DNA of 63,343 nucleotides from CAZEGV01 sp964511645 (lineage in GTDB: Bacteria > Bacteroidota > Bacteroidia > Cytophagales > JAAEPT01): positions 1 through 63,343 of the forward strand of contig CAZEGV010000006.1 in NCBI GenBank assembly GCA_964511645.1, given 5' to 3'. The position numbers and the translations under genes were made by a program. This document shows, one piece after another, positions 18,937-28,508 of the stretch. Each line of letters starts with the position of its first letter. The stretch's first letter is position 1. The notes under the pieces were generated by a model. That model was not told the DNA's origin. It searched no databases and was given only the letters and a program-made list of their open reading frames with translations.

Positions 18937-20952
18937 ATGTCAGTATTCAACTCAAAAGTACCTGAAGGTCCAATTAAAGATAAGTGGACAAAACATAAAA
19001 ATGATATTAACCTTGTAAATCCTGCTAATAAGCGTCATATAGACATTATTATTGTAGGTACTGGATTAGCCGGTGGAGCTGCGGCTGCATCTCTAGCTGA
19101 GATGGGTTATAATGTAAAGTCATTCGCTTATCAGGATTCACCTCGGAGAGCTCACTCTATTGCTGCTCAAGGAGGTATCAATGCGGCTAAAAATTATCAA
19201 AATGATGGTGATTCTACTTATAGGTTATTTTATGATACTGTAAAAGGAGGAGATTATAGAGGAAGAGAAGCTAACGTATATCGTTTGGCAGAAGTCTCTA
19301 CTAACATCATTGACCAATGTGTAGCACAAGGTGTTCCTTTTGGTAGAGAATATGGAGGTTTATTATCTAACCGTTCATTTGGTGGAGTTTTAGTTTCTAG
19401 AACTTTTTATGCTAAAGGGCAAACAGGACAGCAGTTATTATTAGGAGCCTATTCGGCAATGAATCGTCAAATAGGTAAAGGAAAAATTAAAATGTATAAC
19501 CGTCACGAAATGCTAGAATTAGTAGTGGTAGATGGTAAAGCAAGAGGTATTATTGCCCGTAATATGATTACTGGAGAGTTAGAAAGACATTCAGCTCATG
19601 CAGTTGTAATTGCTTCTGGTGGTTATGGTAATGTTTTTTATCTTTCTACTAACGCAATGGGGTCTAATGTAACAGCTTCATGGCAGATACATAAAAAAGG
19701 AGCTTATTTTGCAAATCCTTGTTATACTCAAATTCACCCAACGTGTATTCCTCGTTCTGGTGACTCTCAGTCTAAGCTAACGCTAATGTCTGAGTCATTA
19801 AGAAATGACGGTAGAATTTGGGTGCCTAAAAACAAAGAAGACATAGAAGGGATTAGAAATGGCTCAATCAAACCTAAAGACCTAAGTGAGGACAAAAGAG
19901 ATTATTATTTAGAAAGAAGATATCCTGCTTTTGGTAACTTAGTACCCCGTGATGTAGCATCAAGAGCTGCAAAAGAAAGATGTGATGCTGGATTTGGTGT
20001 CAACGAAACAGGTGAAGCTGTTTATTTAGACTTTGCAGCAGCGATTCAACGTTACGGAAAAGAAAAAGCATATATCCAAGGACATCATAATCCTACTCAA
20101 GAAGAAGTGATTAAGTTGGGAGAGCAAGTTATTGAAGAAAAATATGGTAACTTATTCCAAATGTATGAAAAAATTACTGCGGATAATCCATACAAAACAC
20201 CAATGCAAATTTACCCAGCTGTACATTATACAATGGGTGGAGTTTGGGTGGATTATAACCTTATGACGACTATACCAGGATGTTACTGTGCCGGAGAAGC
20301 TAACTTCTCTGATCATGGGGCTAATAGATTAGGAGCATCAGCTCTTATGCAAGGCTTGGCAGATGGATATTTTGTATTGCCATATACAATTGGCGATTAT
20401 CTAGCTGATGAGATTAGAACAGGGACAATACCAACTGATACGGCTGAGTTTGACGAAGCAGAAAAATCAGTAGCAGAAAAATTAAATACTTTAATGAATA
20501 TTAAAGGATCTAAATCGGTGGATTATTTTCATAAAGAATTAGGCAAAGTAATGTGGGACAATGTAGGAATGGCTCGTAATGAAGCAAGTCTTAAGGAAGC
20601 AATTACTAAAATTAGAGCAATTAGAGAAGAATTCTGGAAAAATGTAAATATCCCAGGTACTCAAAATGGCTTAAATCCAGAATTAGAAAAAGCAACTAGA
20701 GTAGCAGACTTCTTAGAATTAGGAGAATTATTTGCGAAAGATGCTTTAAATAGAAATGAATCTTGCGGTGGTCACTTTAGAGAAGAATCTGTGGAGTTAG
20801 ACGGAGAGCAAAAAGGTGAAGCTAAGCGTGATGATGAAAATTACGCTTATGTATCTGCTTGGGAATGGACAGGAGATCCAGGAGAAGCTAAATTGCATAA
20901 AGAAGAATTAGAATTTAAGGATATTGAGTTAAAACAACGTTCTTATAAGTAA
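18937..20952 (+). CDS. sdhA: Succinate dehydrogenase/fumarate reductase flavoprotein subunit
   Basis: The 671-residue FAD subunit oxidises succinate to fumarate in the TCA cycle at the inner face of the cytoplasmic membrane. It shows the dinucleotide-binding IIVGTGLAGGAAAASLAEMG, the FAD-attachment region RRAHSIAAQGGINAAKNYQNDGDS, the substrate region PTCIPRSGD, and the C-terminal AGEANFSDHGANRLGASALMQGLADG. Length fits the type B enzymes. It is followed not by sdhB but by an unrelated small gene 33 bp downstream. Confidence 0.97.
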   Translation: MSVFNSKVPEGPIKDKWTKHKNDINLVNPANKRHIDIIIVGTGLAGGAAAASLAEMGYNVKSFAYQDSPRRAHSIAAQGGINAAKNYQNDGDSTYRLFYDTVKGGDYRGREANVYRLAEVSTNIIDQCVAQGVPFGREYGGLLSNRSFGGVLVSRTFYAKGQTGQQLLLGAYSAMNRQIGKGKIKMYNRHEMLELVVVDGKARGIIARNMITGELERHSAHAVVIASGGYGNVFYLSTNAMGSNVTASWQIHKKGAYFANPCYTQIHPTCIPRSGDSQSKLTLMSESLRNDGRIWVPKNKEDIEGIRNGSIKPKDLSEDKRDYYLERRYPAFGNLVPRDVASRAAKERCDAGFGVNETGEAVYLDFAAAIQRYGKEKAYIQGHHNPTQEEVIKLGEQVIEEKYGNLFQMYEKITADNPYKTPMQIYPAVHYTMGGVWVDYNLMTTIPGCYCAGEANFSDHGANRLGASALMQGLADGYFVLPYTIGDYLADEIRTGTIPTDTAEFDEAEKSVAEKLNTLMNIKGSKSVDYFHKELGKVMWDNVGMARNEASLKEAITKIRAIREEFWKNVNIPGTQNGLNPELEKATRVADFLELGELFAKDALNRNESCGGHFREESVELDGEQKGEAKRDDENYAYVSAWEWTGDPGEAKLHKEELEFKDIELKQRSYK

Positions 20953-20985
20953 ATAGTTGATTGATGAAATAGTCAAGAGTGACTA

Positions 20986-21375
20986 GTGAAAAGTAAAACG
21001 AAATTGGGAGAAATAAAAACATATAAAGATTTATTGATTTGGCAAAAAGGAATTGAGCTAACGAAAATGACTTATGTTTTATGTAAAAAGTTCCCTAAAG
21101 ATGAACTTTACGGATTACAATCTCAGCTTAAAAGATCGGCTGTATCAATACCATCTAATATTGCAGAGGGGTGGGGTAGAAATTACACTCAAAACTTTAT
21201 ACAGTTTTTAAAAATAGCAAGAGGTTCTTTATTAGAACTTGAAACACAATTGATAATATCAAAAGAATTAAGTTTTATTGATGAGAATGATTTCTTAACA
21301 ATGACAAACTTAATTGTAGAAGAAAATAAAATGTTAAATGCTTTTATTAAATCAGTGGAAAAAACTATTCACTAA
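20986..21375 (+). CDS. Four-helix-bundle protein (23S rRNA intervening-sequence protein family)
   Basis: The 129-residue product is predicted from a GTG at 20986. Hallmarks are DLLIWQKGIELTKMTY, LKRSAVSIPSNIAEGWGR and FIQFLKIARGSLLELETQL, the signature of the S23/IVP four-helix-bundle family. These proteins are common as short orphan ORFs within rRNA intervening sequences or scattered in Bacteroidota genomes; their biochemical function is not established. Here it lies between sdhA (33 bp upstream) and sdhB (27 bp downstream), same strand, so it must be read as part of the sdh transcript. It is probably an insertion into the operon and does not break either neighbour. Confidence 0.9.
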   Translation: MKSKTKLGEIKTYKDLLIWQKGIELTKMTYVLCKKFPKDELYGLQSQLKRSAVSIPSNIAEGWGRNYTQNFIQFLKIARGSLLELETQLIISKELSFIDENDFLTMTNLIVEENKMLNAFIKSVEKTIH

Positions 21376-21402
21376 TTTACTATTGGCTTAATTACTAAAG
21401 TT

Positions 21403-22155
21403 ATGAATTTAACACTAAAAATTTGGCGCCAAAAAGATGATAAGTCTAAAGGTAATATGGAAACATATCATGTGACGAATATATCGGAGCATATGTCTTT
21501 CTTAGAAATGTTGGACGTTCTAAACGAACAATTAATTAGTGACGGTGTAGATCCCGTAGCCTTTGACCATGATTGTAGAGAAGGTATTTGCGGCATGTGC
21601 TCTTTGTATATTAACGGGGAGTCTCACGGTCCAGATAGAAGCGTTACTACTTGTCAATTACACATGAGAATGTTTAAAGATGGTGAAACAATTACAATTG
21701 AACCATTTAGAGCGACTGCTTTCCCTGTAATAAAGGATTTAGTTGTAGACAGAACGTCTATGGATAGAATCCAGCACGCAGGCGGTTTTATTTCTGTTAA
21801 TACTTCTGGAAATACACAGGATGCTAACGCAATTCCAATTAATAAAGACGATGCTGATAAATCATTTGATGCGGCAGCCTGTATTGGTTGTGGAGGATGT
21901 GTAGCAACTTGTAAAAATGCTTCCGCAATGTTATTTGTCGCCGCTAAGGTTTCTCAATATGCTTTATTACCTCAAGGGCAAATAGAAGCAAAAACTCGTG
22001 TTCAGAACATGGTAAAGCAAATGGATGAAGAAGGTTTTGGTAATTGTACAAATACAGGAGCTTGTGAGGTAGAGTGTCCTAAAGGGATTTCGATAGAGAA
22101 TATTGCACGTATGAACAGAGAGTATTTATCAGCGGGAATATTTGGAGAGAAATAA
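21403..22155 (+). CDS. sdhB: Succinate dehydrogenase/fumarate reductase iron-sulfur subunit
   Basis: The 250-residue electron-transfer subunit links the flavin to the haem/quinone site. The [2Fe-2S] ligands are in DCREGICGMCSLYING plus a later TTCQL. The [4Fe-4S] and [3Fe-4S] ligands are in CIGCGGCVATCKN and the C-terminal CTNTGACEVECPKGI. Length and order fit type B enzymes. A strong intrinsic terminator follows at 22180-22216 and closes the operon. Confidence 0.97.
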   Translation: MNLTLKIWRQKDDKSKGNMETYHVTNISEHMSFLEMLDVLNEQLISDGVDPVAFDHDCREGICGMCSLYINGESHGPDRSVTTCQLHMRMFKDGETITIEPFRATAFPVIKDLVVDRTSMDRIQHAGGFISVNTSGNTQDANAIPINKDDADKSFDAAACIGCGGCVATCKNASAMLFVAAKVSQYALLPQGQIEAKTRVQNMVKQMDEEGFGNCTNTGACEVECPKGISIENIARMNREYLSAGIFGEK

Positions 22156-22179
22156 ATAATTTATAAAATAATTTATAAT

Positions 22180-22216
22180 AAAAAAGGCACTTTCATTATT
22201 GAAACTGCCTTTTTTT
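22180..22216 (+). terminator. Intrinsic terminator of the sdh operon
   Basis: The stem AAAAAAGGCAcTTTC / GAAAcTGCCTTTTTT has one C-C bulge, a loop ATTATT, and is followed by a T run. It lies 25 bp after sdhB and between converging genes, so it may also serve the CHAT gene on the other strand. Confidence 0.85.
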
Positions 22217-22235
22217 ATGTTTTTTTGAATCGTTA

Positions 22236-25200
22236 TTATTGAATCATAATAAACGATGCCCAGTAAATCGGCTCTTTGTATTTTTCTTTTATGATTTTCT
22301 TAGCTTTAAGAAGAGCATCCTGTTTATCATTGCTGATAAGGTATTCTTTATCAAAAGTCTCCATTAACAGCTTAGTCACTGCATCCTCTACTTTAAATAT
22401 TGACATAATTAAAGTTTTAGCACCAGCTGTCAAAAAGGCACTTTGAAGCCCTTGTACCCCTTGCCCATTTTCGTTTTTACCTAAACCAGTTTCACAGGCA
22501 GACATTACAACTATTTGAGTACTTTCAAAATCCATTGCCATTATCTCGTTGGCAGTAACAATGCCACTATATTTGTTATATTGCCGAAAGTCAAGTGAGT
22601 CTGCCAAGTCCCCCCCGTATTTGAGTAAAAACCCCGACTGAAGTAAAGGATTGTCTAAAGCCCTGTTTTTATCTAAAGAGAGTAAGTCACTGGCCTCTTT
22701 TTTGTCAATAAAAAAACCATGAGTAGCGATATGAACAATTTGTTTCCCTTTTACTGCTGTACGAAATAACTCTTCCGTTGCATCATTAAAGATATAAGTA
22801 GAGGTTCGTATGTTTTTATTTTTAAGAGTTTTCTCTATACTAAGCACTTCTTCTTCAGCACCGGGTAATTGACTGTGGCTTTGAGAGAAATCTAAGTTCT
22901 GATGATCAGGGTTATTTGTAGAGTTTGCTTCATAGTAGTTGGGGTTGGCAATGAGCAAAGCGGTAGTGGGTAAGGTGTTGTTTTTACGTTCTTTCTTGTG
23001 TTTCAGGATGTCCTTTGTGTTACTTACTAGTATTATTTTGTTTTTGTCAATTATATATTGACCATCAGGAGTAGGGATTGCTTCCACATTGATTTTGGCA
23101 TACACACCATCAGTTGATAAGTACACGGTAGAGTTATCACCTACGATATTGTGTATCCCTTTCCAAAAAGTGTCATACGAATATTTGTCTTTTAGTTGAT
23201 ACCTTATCACATTTCGGAAGTATTTCACCATTCTTTTTTCAATATTATTACCGTTTTCTAAGTATACAGCTTTCGGAGTAGAAGATTTGTTGTCTAGGAT
23301 TAAGGCTACATATACAATAGAGTCAGTAAAAGTGTTTTCAAAATGTCTGTAACGAATTATTTCTATAGCATATTCATTGTCAGCAAGGCTTTTAGACACC
23401 TCTTCTGTTGTGATGCGTTTCGTTCTGTGTTGCCCTTTAAAATCAGCAGACTGTTGGTTGAGCCGTTTTTCTAGAGTATTAATCCGTTTTTGTAAATCAT
23501 TAACATCAATTTCTTCTTCTTTTAATTCCACCTCGTTTAAGGTGATGGATACATTATATTTGTTGACTAATTCTTGCCATTTTTCATAGGTGTTAATCAA
23601 AAGAGGGTCATTACTAGATAGTATACGGTTCTTTACTTTTTTGGAAGAAGATAATAGAATGCCCTTGGTTTGTAAAGTGTGATTGTACACCTTCTTAAGG
23701 TATTTGTCTTTTTTTTGTTCAAAAGCTAGGGTTTTATAAAACTCAAAACCAGGGTTTAGTACATTGAACCAATAATCTTTCTTTTCTCTATCACTAAGGT
23801 ATTGAAAAGTAGTGTTAATATAACCAGAATAAATGTCGGTTGTTTGCTCAGCAGTTGAGATAGCATTTTTTAAGTTCCCTTGAGCATAAGCTAGACGACC
23901 ACTTAGTGCAAGTGCTTCTATATATTTAGGATGTGTTTCATCATATAGTGATTTGTAAATACGCTTGGCATCGCTAATGTTTTTATCAGCAGATTTATAA
24001 TGTTTATTATGAAGGTTTATTTGTGCTTTTATTAAGGCTAATTCTCCTCGCTGAGATTTTTTTAGTACACTCGCTCCAGCATTCGAAAGTTCCTCTAAGA
24101 TACTTTCTGCCTTACCTAATTCTTTTATGTTGATATAAAAATAAGTTTCTAGGAAATTGTGATCATAAAAGGAAAGACTATGGTTGTATTTACTTGGTAC
24201 ATTATTAAATACCCTCTTAATCATTCTTTGTGCATCAATTAGTTCATTTTCTATGATTTTAATAGTTGTATTATTTAATTTGTTTTCAGCTTGAGCGGCA
24301 TACATCTTTGTCATAGCATGTAAACCATGTATTTTTGCGTTTCCGAGATTATCCTTCCCTATTAACGACTCTCTAATAGATAAGGCAGTTTCTAGGTTGT
24401 GATAAGCATTAAAAAAATCCCCTGTTTTGATGTTAATAATGCCTTTCATTAGTGAGTTTTCAGCAAATAATAGATGACTCTTTCCGAATTTTTGAAGAAT
24501 GATACTCTCTGCTTCACTAACTTTCTTTTCAGCATCTATGTATTGACCTGTTTCTGTATTGATGAGAGACAGATAGGATAGAGGTAAGATTAACCGACGA
24601 TCAGTAGTGGAGTAATTTTTCTTTATTTTGCTAATATGGTCTTCTATTTTTCGTTTAACGGTTATATAGTTTCCTTTAGCAATATAATAAGGTGCAAAGT
24701 CTAGCACCTCATTAATAGAATATCTGTTGGGTTTACTGCCTAAATCAGACATGTAATCTTCGTATTTCTCTCGATAATCTTCAAAGTTGGTAAAGTCTTC
24801 TTGATGAATAGCCATACGCATCAAAGCCCGATTACTTTGAGCCAATGCCGAAGGCTTGAACTCTTTTTTAACCTCAGAGAGATTGGTGATGTCATATTTA
24901 TGAATGATTCCATCAATTATCGTTACTGCTTCATTGAATTTCCCATATCCAATAAGAAAGTTGGCTTTATGTATAGATTGCTGATCATAAGGAAATGAGA
25001 CATTACCAAAATTATTTTCATCTTTAGTGATGGTTATAGCTTCGTTATGTATTTCATTTGCTTTGGAGAAATGATTTGCTAAAGCATTTAGATTTGCATA
25101 TTGAGTCATATAGTAAAGGTATTCTTTGTGCATAGGGTGATATTCTTTCTGCACATTGTTTTCAAAACTTTCTTTAAAAATTATATTTGCTTCGTTAAAT

Positions 25201-26549
25201 TTATCTTGGTAGTGAAAGTACTGAATAGCTTTGTCTAATTGGTGTTTGTGATAAATGGGGGATCCTTTAATAAAGTTTTTATCAACGATATAAGCTATTT
25301 TTTTAGATAAACTGTTTATCTTACTTAAACTTTCCGCTTCAATAAAGATGTTTTGCCCTAACTGATATAGTTCGAATAAAAACCGATGATTTTTGGGTAA
25401 TCGTTTTTCGGCTAATAGTTCTAGTTTTTTGTATTTCTCTTTGGCTTTTTTTAACCTCTTTTTAATGATTTGCTTTTTTATGGTTATAAGATCATTTCTG
25501 AGGGTGTTCAAACCTTCTGTATGATAGAACTCAATATTTTTAGCTTGTATATGGTACAAGTGTTTGGCTTGGTTGGCTTCGTGATTATTATTATTGTTAA
25601 ACCTCTCAGACTGCCAGAGATAAAGCATTTCTTGTTCCAAGATATTCATGTAGACTTTGTGACTACTCATGTATCGATGCTTGCCAAGGTTCTCATTGCT
25701 AAGCATAGCCATTTTTATTGAAGCAAGAGCTTTAATCGGTTGGTATAAAGCGTACTCTATTTGTGAGCGTTCGTAGTAAATATCTACTTGAACAATATTT
25801 TTACGTTTTAGATTAGACTCTGCCCAAGTTTCTACTTCGTTTAGCTCTTCCATTGCTTTATGATAATCTCCTTTCAGAAATTCTATGTGAGCGATTCTTA
25901 AGAGATATCGAGCGTATTCTTGTTTGCGAATGGTTAAAGCCTTCTTGGATATTTTCTTTTTTATACCCTGATTACTGTCTTCGTAAGTACGTGTTTGTGT
26001 TATATTACCTTCTTTATAATTTTTAAGTTGGTAAAATGTCTCTAAGGATTTGTCAAAATATCCTATGTTATAATTAAGAAAAGCTTCTGCTAATTGGATC
26101 TCTTTATTAGATGGGTCGATTTTTTTGCCTTGGTTAATTAATCCCAATGCTTTTTTGTATAAGCCAACTTCGGTGTATACTTGGCTAGCAAAAGAAATTA
26201 CATGAAAATTAGCATCACTTGTAGGAGAGAAGAAAGATTTAGCATTATCAAGAGCTAGTGTAATGTCTTTTTCTACTTGATCTAAGTTTACACCGTTATA
26301 GATATATGTTGCCTGAGCATGGTAAAGATAAGCGTTTACATACTTATCTTTCTCTTCTTTGTTGACGGGGATTAAGTCTATTACATTTTGAAAATGATAG
26401 ATAGCTCTTTTGTAATCGCCAATTCTATATTGCTTAAGAGCTAGGTTGTATTGTTTGTTGTGGTTTTTAGCAAAGATTAGGCTAGGTAAAATTAAAGCTA
26501 CACATAACAAGGTTTTATATAAAACAGAAGGTGAGATTTCTTTTTTCAT
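22236..26549 (-). CDS. Large TPR-CHAT caspase-like protein
   Basis: The 1,437-residue product starts with a signal peptide (about residues 4-27, SVLYKTLLCVALILPSLIFA). About 1,000 residues of TPR-like helical repeats follow (for example YNLALKQYRIGDYKRAIYHFQNVIDLIP), then a linker helix and a C-terminal CHAT domain. The caspase-like dyad is intact: His in HIATHGFFID (about residue 1271) and Cys in VMSACETGLGKNENGQGVQGL (about 1351). CHAT proteases of this architecture are widespread in Bacteroidota; substrates are mostly unknown, and some CHAT proteins act in defence or programmed cell death. The signal peptide implies a periplasmic or surface location, unlike cytoplasmic defence CHAT effectors. 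It is a single-gene unit with no visible cognate partner. Confidence 0.9.
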   Translation of the reverse strand: MKKEISPSVLYKTLLCVALILPSLIFAKNHNKQYNLALKQYRIGDYKRAIYHFQNVIDLIPVNKEEKDKYVNAYLYHAQATYIYNGVNLDQVEKDITLALDNAKSFFSPTSDANFHVISFASQVYTEVGLYKKALGLINQGKKIDPSNKEIQLAEAFLNYNIGYFDKSLETFYQLKNYKEGNITQTRTYEDSNQGIKKKISKKALTIRKQEYARYLLRIAHIEFLKGDYHKAMEELNEVETWAESNLKRKNIVQVDIYYERSQIEYALYQPIKALASIKMAMLSNENLGKHRYMSSHKVYMNILEQEMLYLWQSERFNNNNNHEANQAKHLYHIQAKNIEFYHTEGLNTLRNDLITIKKQIIKKRLKKAKEKYKKLELLAEKRLPKNHRFLFELYQLGQNIFIEAESLSKINSLSKKIAYIVDKNFIKGSPIYHKHQLDKAIQYFHYQDKFNEANIIFKESFENNVQKEYHPMHKEYLYYMTQYANLNALANHFSKANEIHNEAITITKDENNFGNVSFPYDQQSIHKANFLIGYGKFNEAVTIIDGIIHKYDITNLSEVKKEFKPSALAQSNRALMRMAIHQEDFTNFEDYREKYEDYMSDLGSKPNRYSINEVLDFAPYYIAKGNYITVKRKIEDHISKIKKNYSTTDRRLILPLSYLSLINTETGQYIDAEKKVSEAESIILQKFGKSHLLFAENSLMKGIINIKTGDFFNAYHNLETALSIRESLIGKDNLGNAKIHGLHAMTKMYAAQAENKLNNTTIKIIENELIDAQRMIKRVFNNVPSKYNHSLSFYDHNFLETYFYINIKELGKAESILEELSNAGASVLKKSQRGELALIKAQINLHNKHYKSADKNISDAKRIYKSLYDETHPKYIEALALSGRLAYAQGNLKNAISTAEQTTDIYSGYINTTFQYLSDREKKDYWFNVLNPGFEFYKTLAFEQKKDKYLKKVYNHTLQTKGILLSSSKKVKNRILSSNDPLLINTYEKWQELVNKYNVSITLNEVELKEEEIDVNDLQKRINTLEKRLNQQSADFKGQHRTKRITTEEVSKSLADNEYAIEIIRYRHFENTFTDSIVYVALILDNKSSTPKAVYLENGNNIEKRMVKYFRNVIRYQLKDKYSYDTFWKGIHNIVGDNSTVYLSTDGVYAKINVEAIPTPDGQYIIDKNKIILVSNTKDILKHKKERKNNTLPTTALLIANPNYYEANSTNNPDHQNLDFSQSHSQLPGAEEEVLSIEKTLKNKNIRTSTYIFNDATEELFRTAVKGKQIVHIATHGFFIDKKEASDLLSLDKNRALDNPLLQSGFLLKYGGDLADSLDFRQYNKYSGIVTANEIMAMDFESTQIVVMSACETGLGKNENGQGVQGLQSAFLTAGAKTLIMSIFKVEDAVTKLLMETFDKEYLISNDKQDALLKAKKIIKEKYKEPIYWASFIMIQ

Positions 26550-26867
26550 AGAGTTTGAGTTTTTCTAAAATCAATAATAAATATATGAAATGTTTTTTTA
26601 ATTTTATCCGTTTCTAAGAAATAAAACCTCATGTGGGTAAAATATTGAAATTGTACTTTTCTAATTTTTTATTGTAATTATTGAATAAAAAAATGATAAA
26701 AATTTACGAATACTTAATACAAGTCTTAAAATGAAAATGTCAAATATATGACTGTTTTTTTCTGTCTTTTTTTTTGCACACTTTTGGAGTCTGAACATTA
26801 TAAAAGGTTTCAAGTTTTCAGCTTTTGTAAAGTGTAAGGTATTGATTAACAGCTAAGAAACTATTGA
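26550..26867. other. AT-rich gap upstream of dnaA, no gene
   Basis: The 318-bp divergent gap holds only AT-rich sequence with T and A runs. A single near-match to a DnaA box is present (TTACCCACA on the minus strand near 26633). I see no cluster of boxes and no convincing TAnnTTTG promoter, so it is not called an origin. Confidence 0.6.
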
Positions 26868-28262
26868 ATGGAAGATTTTAAGAAAGTGTGGGAAAAATGT
26901 CTATCCTTAATTAAGGAAGAGGTAGGCGAGCAAAGCTATAATACATGGTTTAAGCCAATTTACGCATTAAAATTAGAAGGAACGAACTTGTTGATTCAAG
27001 TACCGTCACAGTTCTTTTATGAATGGTTAGAAGAACATTATGTAGGCGTATTAAGAAAAGTAATCATATCTGTATTGGGAGAAAATGCTAGATTGGAATA
27101 CTCTGTAGTAGTTGATAGAGGGGATAAGGACAATCAGGCGGTTACGGTTAATTTACAGTCAAATAGTAAGAGATTGTCTCAAGAGTCAGCTGTGGCTGAT
27201 CCTTTCGAAATAAAGGGTTTGGCAACTGTTAATTCTCAATTGAACCTTAATTATACTTTTGATAGTTTAGTAGAGGGAGAATGTAATTTATTGGCACGTA
27301 ATGCAGGTATAGCTGTAGCCGAAAACCCTGGGAAAACTTCATTTAATCCATTGCTTATATATGGAGGTACAGGATTAGGTAAAACTCACTTGGTACAGTC
27401 TATTGGTAATGACATTAAAATCAAACATCCAGAAAAGCAAGTGTTATACGTTTCTTCCGAAAAATTCACAAATCAAGTTATTGATGCCTTACGCACAAAT
27501 AAGATTCAGGAATTTGCTAACTTCTTTTTACAATTAGATGTATTAATCTTAGATGATGTACAGTTTTTGGCTAAAAAAGACAGAACTCAAGAAGTGTTTT
27601 TTCATATCTTTAATACTTTACACCAGTCAGGAAAGCAAATTATTTTAACGAGTGACAGATCTCCTAAAGATCTTAAAGACCTACAAGATCGATTAATTTC
27701 GAGATTCAAATGGGGCTTATCGGCAGAAATAAGTATCCCAGAGGTAGAGACTCGAATGGCAATTCTACAGTACAAGGCAATGAATGACGGTATTGTATTA
27801 CCAAATGAAGTAGTAGAATATTTAGCACATAGCATTGATACTAATGTAAGAGAATTAGAAGGGGTGTTAATTTCTTTAGTAGCTCAATCATCTCTAATGA
27901 AAAAAGAGATAGACTTAGATCTTGCTAAGCAGGCTCTTAGTAGTATTGTAGATAGTGCTGGGTTAGAAATTAATGCAGATTACGTACAGAAATATGTGTC
28001 AGATTATTTTGATGTATCTGTAGAGTTGTTGAAATCAAAAACTAGAAAAAGAGAAATAGTAGTAGCAAGACAAATAGGGATGTACCTTACCAAAGAGTTT
28101 ACTAACCTATCATTAAAATCGATTGGGAGTCATTACGGAGGTAGAGACCATACAACAGTAATTCATGCTATCAATACGGTAAATGATTTGGTAGATACTG
28201 ATATGCAGTTTTCTCATATGGTAGATGAAATATTGAAAACGGTAAAAATGAAAGCAAGTTAA
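26868..28262 (+). CDS. dnaA: Chromosomal replication initiator DnaA
   Basis: The 464-residue protein has all four domains: N-terminal interaction domain (KVWEKCLSLIKEEVGEQSYNTWF), a short linker, the AAA+ domain with Walker A YGGTGLGKTHL (about residue 165) and Walker B LILDDVQFL (about 228), and the C-terminal DNA-binding domain with GSHYGGRDHTTVIHAINT. It melts oriC and loads the helicase. It stands alone; neither dnaN nor recF follows, as is usual in Bacteroidota. The intrinsic terminator at 28295-28324 ends the unit. Confidence 0.97.
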   Translation: MEDFKKVWEKCLSLIKEEVGEQSYNTWFKPIYALKLEGTNLLIQVPSQFFYEWLEEHYVGVLRKVIISVLGENARLEYSVVVDRGDKDNQAVTVNLQSNSKRLSQESAVADPFEIKGLATVNSQLNLNYTFDSLVEGECNLLARNAGIAVAENPGKTSFNPLLIYGGTGLGKTHLVQSIGNDIKIKHPEKQVLYVSSEKFTNQVIDALRTNKIQEFANFFLQLDVLILDDVQFLAKKDRTQEVFFHIFNTLHQSGKQIILTSDRSPKDLKDLQDRLISRFKWGLSAEISIPEVETRMAILQYKAMNDGIVLPNEVVEYLAHSIDTNVRELEGVLISLVAQSSLMKKEIDLDLAKQALSSIVDSAGLEINADYVQKYVSDYFDVSVELLKSKTRKREIVVARQIGMYLTKEFTNLSLKSIGSHYGGRDHTTVIHAINTVNDLVDTDMQFSHMVDEILKTVKMKAS

Positions 28263-28294
28263 TAGATTTGTCTGTTTTTTGTGAAAATATTAAC

Positions 28295-28326
28295 AAAGCT
28301 CTTAAGATGATTCTTAAGAGCTTTAT
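28295..28326 (+). terminator. Intrinsic terminator after dnaA
   Basis: The perfect 13-bp stem AAAGCTCTTAAGA / TCTTAAGAGCTTT has a TGAT loop and is followed by ATTTTG. It lies 32 bp after the dnaA stop. Confidence 0.85.
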
Positions 28327-28444
28327 TTTGTCGAATGGGGAAACGCCCAAAAACTAACTGTCTTTATCGATTTGTTTTTTGCTCATATTTTTGAACTTTA
28401 GGACTGTTGTCTAAATTAGATAACTCTTCATTTTTTTGAGTTAA

Positions 28445-28477
28445 TTGTTTTATATAGAGCTTCATTTTTTATATTTG
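28445..28477 (+). promoter_or_regulatory. Promoter of lysS
   Basis: TATATTTG at 28470-28477 matches TAnnTTTG. TTG at 28445-28447 lies 22 bp upstream as the -33 element. The start codon is 31 bp downstream. Confidence 0.6.
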
Positions 28478-28508
28478 CATAGAGTTTCAAAAAAACAGTA
28501 AGCATACT

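Noticed and set aside
22236..26549. CHAT-based anti-phage effector (type III-E CRISPR-like or gasdermin-linked)
   Set aside because: It has a signal peptide and no CRISPR, gasdermin or sensor gene nearby.
26550..26867. Possible oriC next to dnaA
   Set aside because: Only one imperfect DnaA-box-like word and no cluster or clear unwinding element; in Bacteroidota dnaA is often not at the origin.
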